Shown here: one piece after another, positions 1 through 8,194 of the stretch
Position numbering within the stretch: position 1 is the first letter of the stretch
Layout: every line of letters begins with the position of its first letter
Assembly (NCBI GenBank): GCA_964511185.1
Contig: CAZEDU010000116.1
Coordinates: 1 to 16,142, forward strand
DNA from: CAZEDU01 sp964511185
GTDB taxonomy: Bacteria > Myxococcota > Myxococcia > Myxococcales > Myxococcaceae
DNA: 16,142 nt
Direction of reading: 5' to 3'
Notes under the pieces: generated by a model
Told to the model about the DNA's origin: nothing
Databases searched by the model: none
Seen by the model: the letters and a program-made list of their open reading frames with translations, nothing else
Program-made: the position numbers and the translations under genes

Positions 1-423
<423 letters not shown>

Positions 424-430
424 ACAAAAG

Positions 431-459
431 GGGGACCGTCCCCAGCGGGGACTGTCCCC
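431..459. repeat. GGGGAC-N-GTCCCC double-palindrome hairpin repeat, copy A
   Basis: Two 13-bp near-palindromes, GGGGACCGTCCCC (431-443) and GGGGACTGTCCCC (447-459), are separated by AGC. Together they can fold into a 13-bp stem with one central C/T mismatch and a 3-nt loop. The element lies 7 nt after the gcvP stop, between convergent genes. A second copy with the same 13+3+13 layout is at 16036-16064. It may be a REP-like element or a terminator-like structure; no T-tract follows on either strand. Confidence 0.8.
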
Positions 460-484
460 GGCCGTCCCAAGGCCCAGAAGCTCC

Positions 485-1366
485 CTATGCCCGCGCCGGC
501 TCGACGTGCACGACCACGTCGACCACCTGAGGGAACCGCTGACCGATCGCCCGTTCCACCCCGTCGGCGACCTGGTGCGCGTGGGCAGTCGTGAGCGCCG
601 GGTCGACCTCGATGATCAAATCCACGTAGACCGAGTCTTCAGTGCCTCTGCTGCGAATTCCGCGCACCGACCTCACCCCTCGAATCTGAGAGGTCACCTC
701 CGCGACGAGCTTCGGCTCCAGCCGTGCCTCGTCCGAAAGGATCAACACCGCGCCGCGAACGATCCTGTACGCCACGACCGCGACGAACCCCATCACGATC
801 AACGCGACCACGCCGTCGGCCCAGGCGAACCCCAGCCACACGAACAGAATCGACATCAGCACCGCGCTGGTCACGAACACATCCGACAGCGTGTGCCGCG
901 CGTCGGCGATCAAGAGGGAGCTCTTCAGCTTCTTCCCGTACCACCGCTCGACGCTCGTCACGCCAATGTTCACCACCAAGGTCGCCACCATCACGATCGC
1001 CATCTCAGGCGTGACAGTGGGGTGCACGTCGTTCACCAGCGAGTGAAAGGCCATGCGGCCCAGCTCGAGCATCCCGACGCCCACCATCGCGCCGATCGCC
1101 AGCGACGCGAGCGACTCGAACTTGCCGTGCCCATAGGGGTGGTTCGCGTCCGCCGGGCGCGCGGCGACCGACATCGCCACGAGCCCGATGATGTTCGAGC
1201 TGCCGTCGATGAATGAGTGCAGCCCGTCCGCCGTGACCGCCGCGAACGACGCCCAAATCCCGACGAACAGCTTCAGCGCGGCCACCGCCCAGTTCGCGAG
1301 CAGGATGACGAACAACACGCGGCGCACCGCGCGCGCTCGGCTCGTGGCATTCAAGGTCGCGGCCAT
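485..1366 (-). CDS. Cation diffusion facilitator (CDF) family metal efflux transporter
   Basis: A 293-residue inner-membrane protein of the CDF family, which exchanges divalent cations (Zn2+, Fe2+, Cd2+ and similar) for protons to export them from the cytoplasm. About six hydrophobic segments lie in residues 15-215, followed by a cytoplasmic ferredoxin-like C-terminal domain of about 80 residues. TM2 carries H50-x3-D54 in the ADGLHSFIDGSSN motif, and TM5 carries H158-x3-D162 in DARHTLSD. HPYGHGKFE sits in the TM2-TM3 loop. HxxxD in both helices is the pattern of Zn-type members, unlike the DxxxD of Mn or Fe/Zn types, so zinc is the inferred substrate. The ATG lies 16 nt after the stop of the TonB-like gene upstream, and a GAGG overlaps that stop, which suggests translational coupling. 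Length is normal for the family. Confidence 0.93.
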   Translation of the reverse strand: MAATLNATSRARAVRRVLFVILLANWAVAALKLFVGIWASFAAVTADGLHSFIDGSSNIIGLVAMSVAARPADANHPYGHGKFESLASLAIGAMVGVGMLELGRMAFHSLVNDVHPTVTPEMAIVMVATLVVNIGVTSVERWYGKKLKSSLLIADARHTLSDVFVTSAVLMSILFVWLGFAWADGVVALIVMGFVAVVAYRIVRGAVLILSDEARLEPKLVAEVTSQIRGVRSVRGIRSRGTEDSVYVDLIIEVDPALTTAHAHQVADGVERAIGQRFPQVVDVVVHVEPARA

Positions 1367-1382
1367 GAGCGGATCAAAGACC

Positions 1383-2630
1383 TCAGTTCGCTCCGCGGAA
1401 CAGGCGCATCCGCGGGCCGCCTTCCATCTCGAGGTAGAACCCGAACGAGAAGCGCACCGTCTGATCCCCCGACATCAAGCCGGGCGGCGGGTTGGGGAAG
1501 GGCTGCGCCTTCTCGAAGGAACGAATCGCCTCCAGGTCGAGGAAGTCGAGCCCGCAGCTCTTCTCCACGAAGATGTCCGTCACGCGGCCTTGCGGGCTCA
1601 ACGTCACGTTCACCACGGTGTAACGGTCCCGCCCGCCGTAGATGTTCAGCGTCGGGTCGCGTTGCCGCAGCTGGGTGAATGGGTCCCAGTGCATCCCGAC
1701 GCTCTGCTTCACGCGGTTGAAGAAGCTCGAGTACTTCCACTCGCGCGTGTTCAGGTAGGTGCCGTCGCCCTCCTCGACGTCCTTGAGGTGATCGTTCGGC
1801 GCGGCGCCGGAGAGCTTGTCCAGCACCGCCATCGACGGCACCAGGTTCACCACGCCGGGTGTGCCCTTGCGTCCGGCCGAAGACTCCTCGGCGCCTTCCG
1901 CTCCGGCCCCCGGCTGAATCTTCAACCGGTCGGAGTTGCCCACCACCTCGTTGCTCTCGCTGCGGTTCTCCACCTGCGCCCCGGGCCCGACGCCATCGGT
2001 CTTGAGCGCGATCTCCTGGCGCCCCTTCACGTCGGGCACCTCGAAGGTCGCCTTGCCTTCGTTCGCGTCGCGGAGCGGCCGGTCGTCGTCGCCCAAGCCG
2101 TTGTTCCCGGCGATCTGCGCCTTGTCGGCGTTGCCGTTCTCCGCGCCCTGCTGCGGCACCGTCGACGACCGCTTGGGCATCGCGTTCCGATAGAACGCCG
2201 TCTGGTCCTTCGACCGCGTCTCCTTCTCGACCTTGTTCGAGCTCTCGGCCAGGTACTTCGCGTCGTCGGACGCCTCGCCGTTCCCCGGCGCGACGTCGAC
2301 CACCTGACCCTCCGGTCGCTTCTCGGGCTTCTTCTCTTTCGGCTTCTCGGCGACGGGGCGCGAGCGGCTCGGGCGCGCGTCGTCGCTCGGCGTGGCCTGC
2401 CCCCGGTTCTGCGCCCACTGCTGCGCGTCGATCGGCCGCAGCGACACGGCCTTGGGCGGCGACCGGTAGCGTTTGCCCCCCGGGACGTTCACCTGCACGA
2501 AGGACGAGAAGATGAGAAGGCCCGCGAAGACGAAGTGCAGCGCCACGGCGATCGCCGTCGCGATGACCGCACGCGAAGCGCCCCCGCCTCGACGGGGGGC
2601 TCTGGGGCCCCTGTTCGGCACGGCGCTCAT
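1383..2630 (-). CDS. TonB-family protein (single N-terminal TM, C-terminal TonB domain)
   Basis: A 415-residue envelope protein. Residues about 20-42 form one transmembrane helix after a basic Pro/Arg-rich N-terminus, so the rest is periplasmic. Residues about 45-270 are low-complexity and rich in Lys, Glu, Pro, Gly and Asn, typical of a periplasm-spanning TonB linker. The last 100 residues hold a TonB C-terminal fold: VNVTLSPQGRVTDIFVEKS, then a LDLEAIRSFEKAQPFPNPP motif. TonB proteins pass proton-motive energy from ExbBD to outer-membrane receptors, but no exbB, exbD or receptor gene is in the window, so the partner is unknown. Many myxobacterial proteins of this type are paralogues with other envelope roles. 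It is first in a probable two-gene operon with the CDF transporter. The Shine-Dalgarno is weak (GGGG about 8 nt upstream). Confidence 0.88.
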   Translation of the reverse strand: MSAVPNRGPRAPRRGGGASRAVIATAIAVALHFVFAGLLIFSSFVQVNVPGGKRYRSPPKAVSLRPIDAQQWAQNRGQATPSDDARPSRSRPVAEKPKEKKPEKRPEGQVVDVAPGNGEASDDAKYLAESSNKVEKETRSKDQTAFYRNAMPKRSSTVPQQGAENGNADKAQIAGNNGLGDDDRPLRDANEGKATFEVPDVKGRQEIALKTDGVGPGAQVENRSESNEVVGNSDRLKIQPGAGAEGAEESSAGRKGTPGVVNLVPSMAVLDKLSGAAPNDHLKDVEEGDGTYLNTREWKYSSFFNRVKQSVGMHWDPFTQLRQRDPTLNIYGGRDRYTVVNVTLSPQGRVTDIFVEKSCGLDFLDLEAIRSFEKAQPFPNPPPGLMSGDQTVRFSFGFYLEMEGGPRMRLFRGAN

Positions 2631-2668
2631 TCTAACGCCCCGTCACATCCGCTGGCTCGACCAGCCGC

Positions 2669-2691
2669 GCGCTCCCGTTCGGTGGGAGCGC
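2669..2691. repeat. Perfect 8-bp hairpin in the gap between TonB-like and porin genes
   Basis: GCGCTCCC (2669-2676) and GGGAGCGC (2684-2691) form a perfect stem around a 7-nt loop. It lies in the 161-nt intergenic stretch between the end of the porin gene and the start of the TonB-like gene, both on the minus strand. It could be a terminator for the porin transcript, but no T-run follows on either strand. The rest of the stretch holds nothing else I can identify. Confidence 0.45.
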
Positions 2692-2791
2692 TTCGAAAGA
2701 TGGCGACGTGGGCCGCCCCGCTCAAGCCTGCCCGCCTGCCACTGCGGTGGGTACGACATGTCGGGCGGACTGGCGTTCCAAGCGCGCGAAA

Positions 2792-4018
2792 TCAGAAGCC
2801 GACTTCAGCGCGAAGCACGAGCGAGCCGCTCGGCCGGTGGGCCACGAGGCCTGTCCCAAAGGGGGCCAAGGTGCCCATCGCGTGATCGAGCTGGAGCAGC
2901 ACCCGCGCGTAAGGCCGGAGGCGGTAGCCGATCACGCCGGCGAGGTTGGTCGCGCGGGGCGCGGGCCACGGCGCGGCCTGGGTATCGGGCGCGTAGAGCT
3001 CGTACCGGGCGCCCCACACGAGCCCGAACGGGAGCTCGTGCGTGAGCGCGGCGGTCCAGCCGAGCTCGCGCAGGTCCCGGCCCAGGGCGATCGGGTCCGC
3101 GACGACGAACGCGCGATCCATGTTGAAGCCGCGAATCACCTCGCCAATGAAGACCAGCTCGCCCAGCCGCGCGGACTTCACGAACGCGCGAAGATCGGCC
3201 CCGAGCGCGAAGCGTCGGAAGTCCTGCGAGCGCTCGCCGCCGGTCGCCGCGTGGAACCCGCGCCCTTCGAGCCCGGACGCGCCGAGCTCGAACCCCAGGC
3301 CTCCCGTCTCGCCGAACGCCACCGCCAGCCGCCCGACCCAGTCCTTGGCGCGGTTGGGATCTTGGCCAGGGAAGGAGCGCGTCCCCACGGGCTCCCCGTT
3401 CATCGCGCCGACCTCGTAGCGAAAGAAGCCGAGCGCGCCCATCAGCCGCACGCCCACGTCGTAGTCGCCGGGGAACAGCGCGCGCGCCACCAGCGACGGC
3501 TCGAGGAAAAGGCGCTGGCGCACCAGCTGCCGGACGTCGAAGCCGAACGGGGTGCGAATGAGCCCGCCGGTCAACATCACGAGCGGCGGCGCATCGGTGG
3601 GTTGCCAGCGCGCCGACGCCTCCGCCGAGATGACCCGCACCTGAGGTCCGCGCGCCGTGTTGCCGTCGATCTCGATGCTCGCCGAGACGATGCCTTGATC
3701 CCCGGCGAGGCGGAGCCGACCCCGCCGGAGCACGAACATCTGCTCATTGATGCCCGAAGACGAATCGTCCAACAGCACCGCGTCGAACTGCACGAACCCC
3801 GACGCGGTCATCGCGACCCGCGGCGCCGCGATCTCCACCGCCGGCGCGGGCTCGGGCGCCGCGGTGGCCGCGGGAGAAGCGGAAGGCTCCGGGGTGCCGG
3901 CATCGACGGCCATGAGCGGCACGCCGCCATCCACGTCTTGCGCCGACGCGCCCTCTGCCAGGAGCGCGAAGCAAACGAGCGCAGACCGTCGAAGGGAACG
4001 CACGAGCGAATGAGACAC
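2792..4018 (-). CDS. Outer-membrane porin, phosphate-selective O/P-like
   Basis: A 408-residue secreted beta-barrel protein. The open frame runs far upstream through neighbouring genes. I chose GTG at 4018 because it gives an Arg-rich signal peptide (VSHSLVRSLRRSALVCFALL, predicted cleavage after GASA near residue 26), and GGAG lies 11 nt upstream at 4030-4033. GTG at 4003 is an in-frame alternative that keeps the signal peptide. After a short Ala/Pro-rich linker, the mature part begins with a barrel strand ASGFVQFDAVLLDD. It continues with alternating strands such as FVLRRGRLRLAGD, VSASIEIDGN and MLTGGLIRTPFGFD, the order seen in the porin O/P family. It ends LVLRAEVGF, with the terminal aromatic typical of BamA-inserted barrels. 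Substrate is unknown. It lies 107 nt downstream of the SpoIID-type gene on the same strand. Confidence 0.82.
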   Translation of the reverse strand: MSHSLVRSLRRSALVCFALLAEGASAQDVDGGVPLMAVDAGTPEPSASPAATAAPEPAPAVEIAAPRVAMTASGFVQFDAVLLDDSSSGINEQMFVLRRGRLRLAGDQGIVSASIEIDGNTARGPQVRVISAEASARWQPTDAPPLVMLTGGLIRTPFGFDVRQLVRQRLFLEPSLVARALFPGDYDVGVRLMGALGFFRYEVGAMNGEPVGTRSFPGQDPNRAKDWVGRLAVAFGETGGLGFELGASGLEGRGFHAATGGERSQDFRRFALGADLRAFVKSARLGELVFIGEVIRGFNMDRAFVVADPIALGRDLRELGWTAALTHELPFGLVWGARYELYAPDTQAAPWPAPRATNLAGVIGYRLRPYARVLLQLDHAMGTLAPFGTGLVAHRPSGSLVLRAEVGF

Positions 4019-4125
4019 GCGCGCAACGGCTCCGCGCAATGGTGCCCCAGACCGGCTGGAATCTTCCAAACCCGTCGCGCGGATTGCGCACCCTCGCGCA
4101 GATGCCCGCCGATCTTTTTTCGCGC

Positions 4126-5874
4126 TCAGTAGATGCGCGAGACCTGCGCACCGTTGAAGTAGTGCTGCAGGATCTGCCGGTAGCGCTGACCCGCCTCCGC
4201 CCGGCCGATGGCGCCGGTCTGGCACAGGCCCACGCCGTGTCCCCAGCCGCCGCCGACGAACCGCCAGCCGACCAGCTCGCCGGCCGCGTCTTTCTCCGCG
4301 GACACTTCGAACATCGCGCTGTTCAGCATGCCGAAGAGCCGCCGGATGTTGAGCTCGCCGCGCACCTGCGTTGCTCCCCGCTCGCCCGAGACGGTGAGCA
4401 GCCGCGCGCGCCCCGAGACGCCGCGCTCGGCCACCGACAGCGCCTGCACCGGCCCGACCCCCAGCGAGGCGGTCAGCGCGTTCACCTCGTCGCGGGTGAA
4501 GCGCTTCTCCCAGCGGAACTTGGTCGGCTGCGCGAACGACGACAGGCGGCACGCCGCGGGCACTTCGGCGCTCAAGAAACGCGACAGCTCGCTCGGGCTC
4601 ACCTTGCTCGCGCGGCCCGGGAGGATGTCGGGGCGGCCCCGGAGGCTCGCGTTGGGCGGCGTGCCCCAGACGATCTCGTTGTGCTCGGTGTGGCCGCCGC
4701 ACACGGCGCTGTAGACCGAGTCGACCAGCCGCCCGTCGCGCGAGAAGAGCGCCTCGCCCCGCGTCGCCTCGACCGCGGCGTTCGTCGTGGGCGCCTCTCC
4801 CGTGAGGCCGCGGTAGACCGCGCAGTGCTGCTCGGAGCACAAGAGGTACGGGTCGGCCAGGTGCTTCAGGCCGATCTTCGCCAACACCTCGCCCCGCGCC
4901 GTGACGGCTTGGGCCTTCAGCGCCTCGGCCGGCGCGCGCGCGAAGATCTCCGCCGGCACCAGCCCCTTCAGCAGGTCCTCGAGCGAGACCACGTTGATCG
5001 CCGCGAGCGCGCCGTGGCGATCGACCGCCACCTCGAGCGCTCCCCGGTAGCTGCGATCCTCGAAGTTGTGGAAGTCGTACCCGACGCCGTACTCGACGCG
5101 CCGCACGTCGATCGCGTGCCCGTCGAGCGGCTCGACCTCGATCACGTCCTCCGCCAAAGAGATAGAGCTGCCGCGGCCGTCGAACAGCTCGAGGATCGCG
5201 CTGGCCGGCGCGGTCACCTCTTCGAACAGCGACGTCCGCGTGCCGTGCTGTCGAAGGAGCTCGGCCTGACGCTCGGCCACCGCCGGACCGTCGAGCGCCT
5301 CGTCGAGCAGCAGCAAGTAGCGCCGGTTGTCGATCACCTTGCCCGCGATGCCGTAGAGCGCGCCGAGCGTGTGCACCCTCGTCTTCAGCCCGCGGGCCTC
5401 CCACTCCTTCTGCGCGGCCTTGAGCCCGGCCTTGTCCTGAAACACCAGCTCGGCGAGCTGCACGTGCGCCCGGGTGGCGGCCGGCTTCCCGCCGCGGGCC
5501 CGCACCGTCCACCTCGAGCCCGGCGCGGCGTCGACCTCCTTCGGCACCGGGCCCGCGAGCCGCATGCGCAGCCGCCCGCGCGAGGAGAAGTGGACCTCCT
5601 GCGCGCCCTCCATCAGCCGAACGGGGATGAGCGGGTCGCCGCGCCGGAAGTCGAGCCGCTTGGCGCCGAGCAGCTCGCCCGGCGGGGGCAGGTTGTCCGG
5701 CGCGACCTCGCGGACCGTCGCCTCCGGCGGCCCCGCATCGACCTGCGGCGGCGCACCTGCATCGGGCGTCGAAGCGCTCGGAACCGCGACCACCACCGGT
5801 CGGCCACCCGTGGGGACGGCGCGCGTGCAGCTCCAGGCGACGACCAGCGCCCCGAGGACGAGGGTGAAACGCAC
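4126..5874 (-). CDS. SpoIID/LytB-domain lipoprotein, predicted peptidoglycan lytic enzyme
   Basis: A 582-residue protein with the SpoIID domain, whose best-known member is a lytic transglycosylase acting on peptidoglycan during engulfment. GTG at 5874 starts a short lipoprotein-like signal (RFTLVLGALVVAWSC), placing a lipidatable Cys at residue 16; upstream in-frame ATG codons fall inside the tRNA gene. Residues 30-80 are a Pro/Ala linker. Residues about 260 onward are the SpoIID domain. GLVPAEI holds the Glu (residue 309) at the family's catalytic position. Cysteines at 346, 351 (CSEQHCAVYRG) and 392 (CGGHTEHN) resemble the zinc site of some SpoIID proteins. GWGHGVGLCQTGA near residue 543 is the signature tail. 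The roughly 180-residue N-terminal extension has no function I recognise. No strong Shine-Dalgarno is visible. Enzyme activity is inferred from the family. Confidence 0.87.
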   Translation of the reverse strand: MRFTLVLGALVVAWSCTRAVPTGGRPVVVAVPSASTPDAGAPPQVDAGPPEATVREVAPDNLPPPGELLGAKRLDFRRGDPLIPVRLMEGAQEVHFSSRGRLRMRLAGPVPKEVDAAPGSRWTVRARGGKPAATRAHVQLAELVFQDKAGLKAAQKEWEARGLKTRVHTLGALYGIAGKVIDNRRYLLLLDEALDGPAVAERQAELLRQHGTRTSLFEEVTAPASAILELFDGRGSSISLAEDVIEVEPLDGHAIDVRRVEYGVGYDFHNFEDRSYRGALEVAVDRHGALAAINVVSLEDLLKGLVPAEIFARAPAEALKAQAVTARGEVLAKIGLKHLADPYLLCSEQHCAVYRGLTGEAPTTNAAVEATRGEALFSRDGRLVDSVYSAVCGGHTEHNEIVWGTPPNASLRGRPDILPGRASKVSPSELSRFLSAEVPAACRLSSFAQPTKFRWEKRFTRDEVNALTASLGVGPVQALSVAERGVSGRARLLTVSGERGATQVRGELNIRRLFGMLNSAMFEVSAEKDAAGELVGWRFVGGGWGHGVGLCQTGAIGRAEAGQRYRQILQHYFNGAQVSRIY

Positions 5875-5890
5875 GGCGCCAACGTAGTTC

Positions 5891-5933
5891 AAAAGAGAAA
5901 GGCCCGGCGCTCCATTCGGAAGTGCCGGGCCTT
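5891..5933 (-). terminator. Rho-independent terminator of tRNA-Cys
   Basis: On the minus strand AAGGCCCGGC (5933-5924) and GCCGGGCCTT (5908-5899) form a perfect 10-bp GC-rich stem with a 15-nt loop. It is followed at once by TCTCTTTT (5898-5891). It begins 1 nt after the tRNA 3' end and stops transcription before the SpoIID gene, which starts 17 nt later. Confidence 0.92.
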
Positions 5934-5934
5934 G

Positions 5935-6006
5935 AGGCGCCACCCGGATTCGAACCGGGGAATGAGGGTTTTGCAGACCCTTGCCTTACCACTTGGCTAT
6001 GGCGCC
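5935..6006 (-). tRNA. tRNA-Cys (anticodon GCA)
   Basis: The 72-nt minus-strand sequence folds as a full cloverleaf. The acceptor stem is GGCGCCA/TGGCGCC, the D arm GCC...GGC, and the anticodon stem AGGGT/ACCCT with loop CTGCAAA. The anticodon GCA is at plus positions 5972-5974. The T arm is CCCGG-TTCGAAT-CCGGG. The discriminator base is U, the identity base of tRNA-Cys. CCA is not encoded (CAA follows), so CCA-adding enzyme is needed. It has its own promoter and terminator and appears to be a single-gene unit. Confidence 0.98.
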
Positions 6007-6018
6007 AAGCCTTGCGAG

Positions 6019-6054
6019 ACGCGGGCTTATAAGCAGCAGCCGCCGTCGGGTCAA
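6019..6054 (-). promoter_or_regulatory. Sigma-70-type promoter of tRNA-Cys
   Basis: On the minus strand TTGACC (6054-6049, 5/6 match to TTGACA) and TATAAG (6031-6026, 5/6 match to TATAAT) are separated by exactly 17 bp. The start site would be near 6019, about 12 nt before the mature tRNA. A GC-rich discriminator (CCCGCG) follows the -10 box, the feature associated with stringent control of stable RNA promoters. The remaining 6060-6270 stretch shows no gene or clear motif. Confidence 0.85.
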
Positions 6055-6281
6055 CCGCGTCGGGGAGCAGTGAACAGCGGTCCGCGGACGTTGTTCGGTT
6101 CGCTTCAGGCCGCTGGGGCGGCGCTCGACAGCGGGGCGATGATCAGGAAAAGCATGGCGCGCACCGCAGCAGTGCGTTCGGTCGTTCGCTCCAGGGGGAC
6201 CAGGCGAGCTGCCGCGTCGAACGATGGGGGGCTTCAAGAATGGGACCGGGTCAGCCGGCAGTTGGGTCGTTGGAGGCTTTG

Positions 6282-6641
6282 ATGACGATTCAGTGCTGCG
6301 AGCTGCTCGCCCGGCTCGGAGATGACGAAGTCCTAATCCTCGACTGCCGAACCGACGACGAATGGAACGAGTTCGAGTTCCACATCCCCGGCGCGCTCCA
6401 CATGAGCCTGTCCGACTTGGCCGAGCACGCCCACGTGCTGCCAGATGACGAGCTCATCGTGCTCTGCGGCTGGGACCGCGACGGCGCCGACGCCCGCCGC
6501 GCCCACCGCTTGCTGCAGATGCGCGGACGCGACGCGCTCTGCCTCGAGGGCGGCCTCCGCGCCTGGGTCGCCACCGGCTACCCGACCGAAGGGCACCACG
6601 GCGACCGGCGGGTGGGTGACCCTGTGGCGGAAATGAGATAG
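6282..6641 (+). CDS. Single-domain rhodanese-like protein
   Basis: A 119-residue cytoplasmic rhodanese-fold protein. Active members carry sulfane sulfur on a cysteine as a persulfide and pass it to acceptors such as cyanide, thiols or tRNA-modifying enzymes. The start ATG at 6282 is chosen over one at 6240 because GGAGG (6272-6276) lies 5 nt upstream. The N-terminal motif LDCRTDDEWNEFEFHIPGA (D21, R23) and the active-site loop C62-GWDRDG are both present, so catalytic cysteine is retained. The loop has Trp and Asp where the common pattern has Arg and Gly, so the acceptor may be unusual. EGGLRAWVATGYP closes the domain. Its stop is 42 nt before the asd start, so co-transcription is possible. 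Physiological substrate cannot be read from sequence. Confidence 0.9.
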   Translation: MTIQCCELLARLGDDEVLILDCRTDDEWNEFEFHIPGALHMSLSDLAEHAHVLPDDELIVLCGWDRDGADARRAHRLLQMRGRDALCLEGGLRAWVATGYPTEGHHGDRRVGDPVAEMR

Positions 6642-6650
6642 AGCGCGCCC

Positions 6651-6675
6651 CGTTTCTCATTCGAAACGAGGAAGG
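6651..6675 (+). promoter_or_regulatory. Hairpin abutting the asd ribosome binding site
   Basis: CGTTTC (6651-6656) and GAAACG (6663-6668) form a 6-bp stem with a 6-nt loop. The 3' arm shares its last G with the asd Shine-Dalgarno GAGGAAGG (6668-6675), which is 8 nt before the ATG. The stem could affect initiation of asd, but it is short and may be chance. Confidence 0.35.
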
Positions 6676-6683
6676 GCAGCGAC

Positions 6684-7769
6684 ATGTCGAAGTTAAGGGC
6701 GGTGCTGATCGGCGCCACCGGCTTGGCGGGCCAGCAGTTCATCGCCGCGCTCCGGAGCCATCCGTTCATCGAGCTGACGGGCCTCGCCGCGTCGCCTCGC
6801 TCCGCCGGCAAGTCGTACGCGGACGCGCTCAAAGCGCCCAACGGCATGATGGGCTGGTTCCTGACCGAGCCGCTGCCCGCCGAGATCGCCCGCATGAAAG
6901 TGGTCAGCGGCGCGGACGTCTCCGGCGCTGACTTCGACCTGGCCTTCTCCGCCGTCGAAGCCGACGTGGCGCGCGAGCTCGAGCCCAAGCTCGCTCGGCA
7001 CATCCCGGTCATCTCGGCGGCCAGCGCGTTTCGCTACGACGACGACGTGCCCTTGCTGATTCCGCCGGTGAACGCGAGCCACTCGGCGCTGATCGCCGCG
7101 CACCAAAAGAAGCGCGGCACCCAGGGCTTCATCGCGCCGATCCCCAACTGCACCACCACGGGGCTCGCGGTCACCCTCGCCCCGCTCGAGGAGGCCTTCG
7201 GCGTTCAGGCGGTGGTGATGACGTCGCTCCAGGCCGTCTCGGGCGCCGGCCGGTCGCCGGGCGTCATCGGCCTCGACATCATCGACAACGTCATCCCGCA
7301 CATCAGCAAGGAAGAGGGCAAGGTCGAGGTCGAGACCAAGAAGATCCTCGGCGCGCTCGCCGCGGGCAAGGACGGCATCGCGCCGCACGCGATGAAGGTC
7401 TCCTGCACCTGCACGCGCGTGGCGGTGCTCGAAGGGCACACCGAGACGGCCTACGTCTCGCTGAAAAAGAAAGCGTCGCCCGCCGAGGTCGCCGCGGTGA
7501 TGCGCGAGTGGCGGGGCGCCGCCGCCTCACAGAAGCTGCACAGCGCGCCGCCGCGTTGGATCGAAGTGCTCGACGATCCGTTCCGCCCCCAGCCGCGCCT
7601 CGATCGCGACACCCACGGCGGCATGGCGACCAGCGTCGGCCGCATCCGTGAAGACACGGTGCTCGAGAACGGCATCAAGTACGTGCTCGTGTCGCACAAC
7701 ACGAAGATGGGCGCGGCCAAAGGCGCGGTGCTGGTGGCTGAGCTGCTTCGGGAGCAAAAGATTCTCTAA
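6684..7769 (+). CDS. asd: Aspartate-semialdehyde dehydrogenase, archaeal/fungal-type
   Basis: A 361-residue NADP-dependent enzyme that reduces aspartyl phosphate to aspartate semialdehyde, the branch-point precursor for lysine, diaminopimelate, threonine and methionine. The Rossmann motif GATGLAG is at residues 10-16. The active-site cysteine is C156 in PNCTTT. The substrate-binding Arg (R245) and catalytic His (H252) lie in CTCTRVAVLEGHTE. The NCTTT signature, the GAGRSPG segment and the overall order match the archaeal/fungal branch of the family rather than the classical E. coli branch. GAGGAAGG gives a good ribosome binding site for ATG 6684. It may be co-transcribed with the rhodanese gene; fdxA follows 82 nt later. 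No other gene of aspartate-family biosynthesis is in the window. All key residues are present, so it should be active. Confidence 0.94.
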   Translation: MSKLRAVLIGATGLAGQQFIAALRSHPFIELTGLAASPRSAGKSYADALKAPNGMMGWFLTEPLPAEIARMKVVSGADVSGADFDLAFSAVEADVARELEPKLARHIPVISAASAFRYDDDVPLLIPPVNASHSALIAAHQKKRGTQGFIAPIPNCTTTGLAVTLAPLEEAFGVQAVVMTSLQAVSGAGRSPGVIGLDIIDNVIPHISKEEGKVEVETKKILGALAAGKDGIAPHAMKVSCTCTRVAVLEGHTETAYVSLKKKASPAEVAAVMREWRGAAASQKLHSAPPRWIEVLDDPFRPQPRLDRDTHGGMATSVGRIREDTVLENGIKYVLVSHNTKMGAAKGAVLVAELLREQKIL

Positions 7770-7851
7770 CGCCGCGGGCGTCGAAGTTGTGGGCCACGCG
7801 CCCAAGATTCACTAGTGTGCTGCTGGATTCGGCAGTCAAGGAGACCAAGTC

Positions 7852-8187
7852 ATGGCCTATGTGGTCGCTGAGCCCTGCATCAAGTGCAAGTACACGGACT
7901 GCGTCGAGGTCTGCCCGGTGGACTGCTTCTACGAGGGGGCCAACTTCCTCGTGATCCACCCGGACGAGTGCATCGACTGCGGCGCCTGCGAGCCGGTGTG
8001 CCCGACCAAGGCGATCTTCCCGGAGTCTGACCTGCCAGAGAAATGGGCCGAGTACACGGCGCTGAACGCCGAGTACGCCACCAAGTGGCCGAACATCGCC
8101 GAGAAGAAGGACGCGCTGCCCGAGGCCGAGGAGTTCAAGGACAAGGAAGACAAGCGCGCTTTGTTCGACCCGAACCCGCCGGCGTAG
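7852..8187 (+). CDS. fdxA: 7Fe ferredoxin [3Fe-4S][4Fe-4S], Azotobacter FdI type
   Basis: A 111-residue cytoplasmic electron carrier. Cysteines at 9, 12, 17, 21, 25, 40, 43, 46 and 50 reproduce, one residue shifted, the pattern of Azotobacter vinelandii ferredoxin I. As I recall it, C9, C17 and C50 would hold the 3Fe-4S cluster and C21, C40, C43 and C46 the 4Fe-4S cluster, leaving C12 and C25 free. Long stretches such as CIKCKYTDCVEVCPVDCFYE and VIHPDECIDC are near-identical to FdI, and the C-terminal extension (KWPNIAEKKDALPEAEEF) is also the FdI type. AAGGAG (7838-7843) is 8 nt before the ATG. The 82-nt gap from asd may hold a separate promoter: TTGTGG at 7787 and ACTAGT at 7811 are possible but weak boxes. 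Redox partner is unknown. Confidence 0.96.
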   Translation: MAYVVAEPCIKCKYTDCVEVCPVDCFYEGANFLVIHPDECIDCGACEPVCPTKAIFPESDLPEKWAEYTALNAEYATKWPNIAEKKDALPEAEEFKDKEDKRALFDPNPPA

Positions 8188-8194
8188 CGGCTCT

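Noticed and set aside
431..459. Start of a CRISPR array from the repeated GGGGAC units
   Set aside because: There are only two 13-bp units with a 3-bp separation, each palindromic, and no spacers or cas genes.
1188..2885. A 565-residue plus-strand open frame opposite the TonB-like gene
   Set aside because: It is an antisense shadow in GC-rich DNA, rich in Arg, His, Leu and Val with no recognisable domain, and it overlaps well-supported minus-strand genes.
4057..4068. Palindrome TGGAA-TC-TTCCA upstream of the porin as an operator
   Set aside because: The arms are 5 bp and no promoter boxes are placed sensibly around it, so it is within what chance allows.
4085..4120. Plus-strand terminator from TGCGC/GCGCA and the TTTTTT run
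   Set aside because: The 5-bp stem is 14 nt from the T-run, and there is no plus-strand gene upstream to terminate.
2792..5992. A single 1066-residue minus-strand open frame
   Set aside because: It runs from within the tRNA-Cys gene through the SpoIID gene in a wrong frame. Only its last 408 residues (from 4018) have a signal peptide and barrel strands. The upstream part is low-complexity Arg/Ala/Gly shadow translation.
4039..6282. A 747-residue plus-strand open frame
   Set aside because: It is antisense to the SpoIID gene and the tRNA, with shadow composition and no motif.
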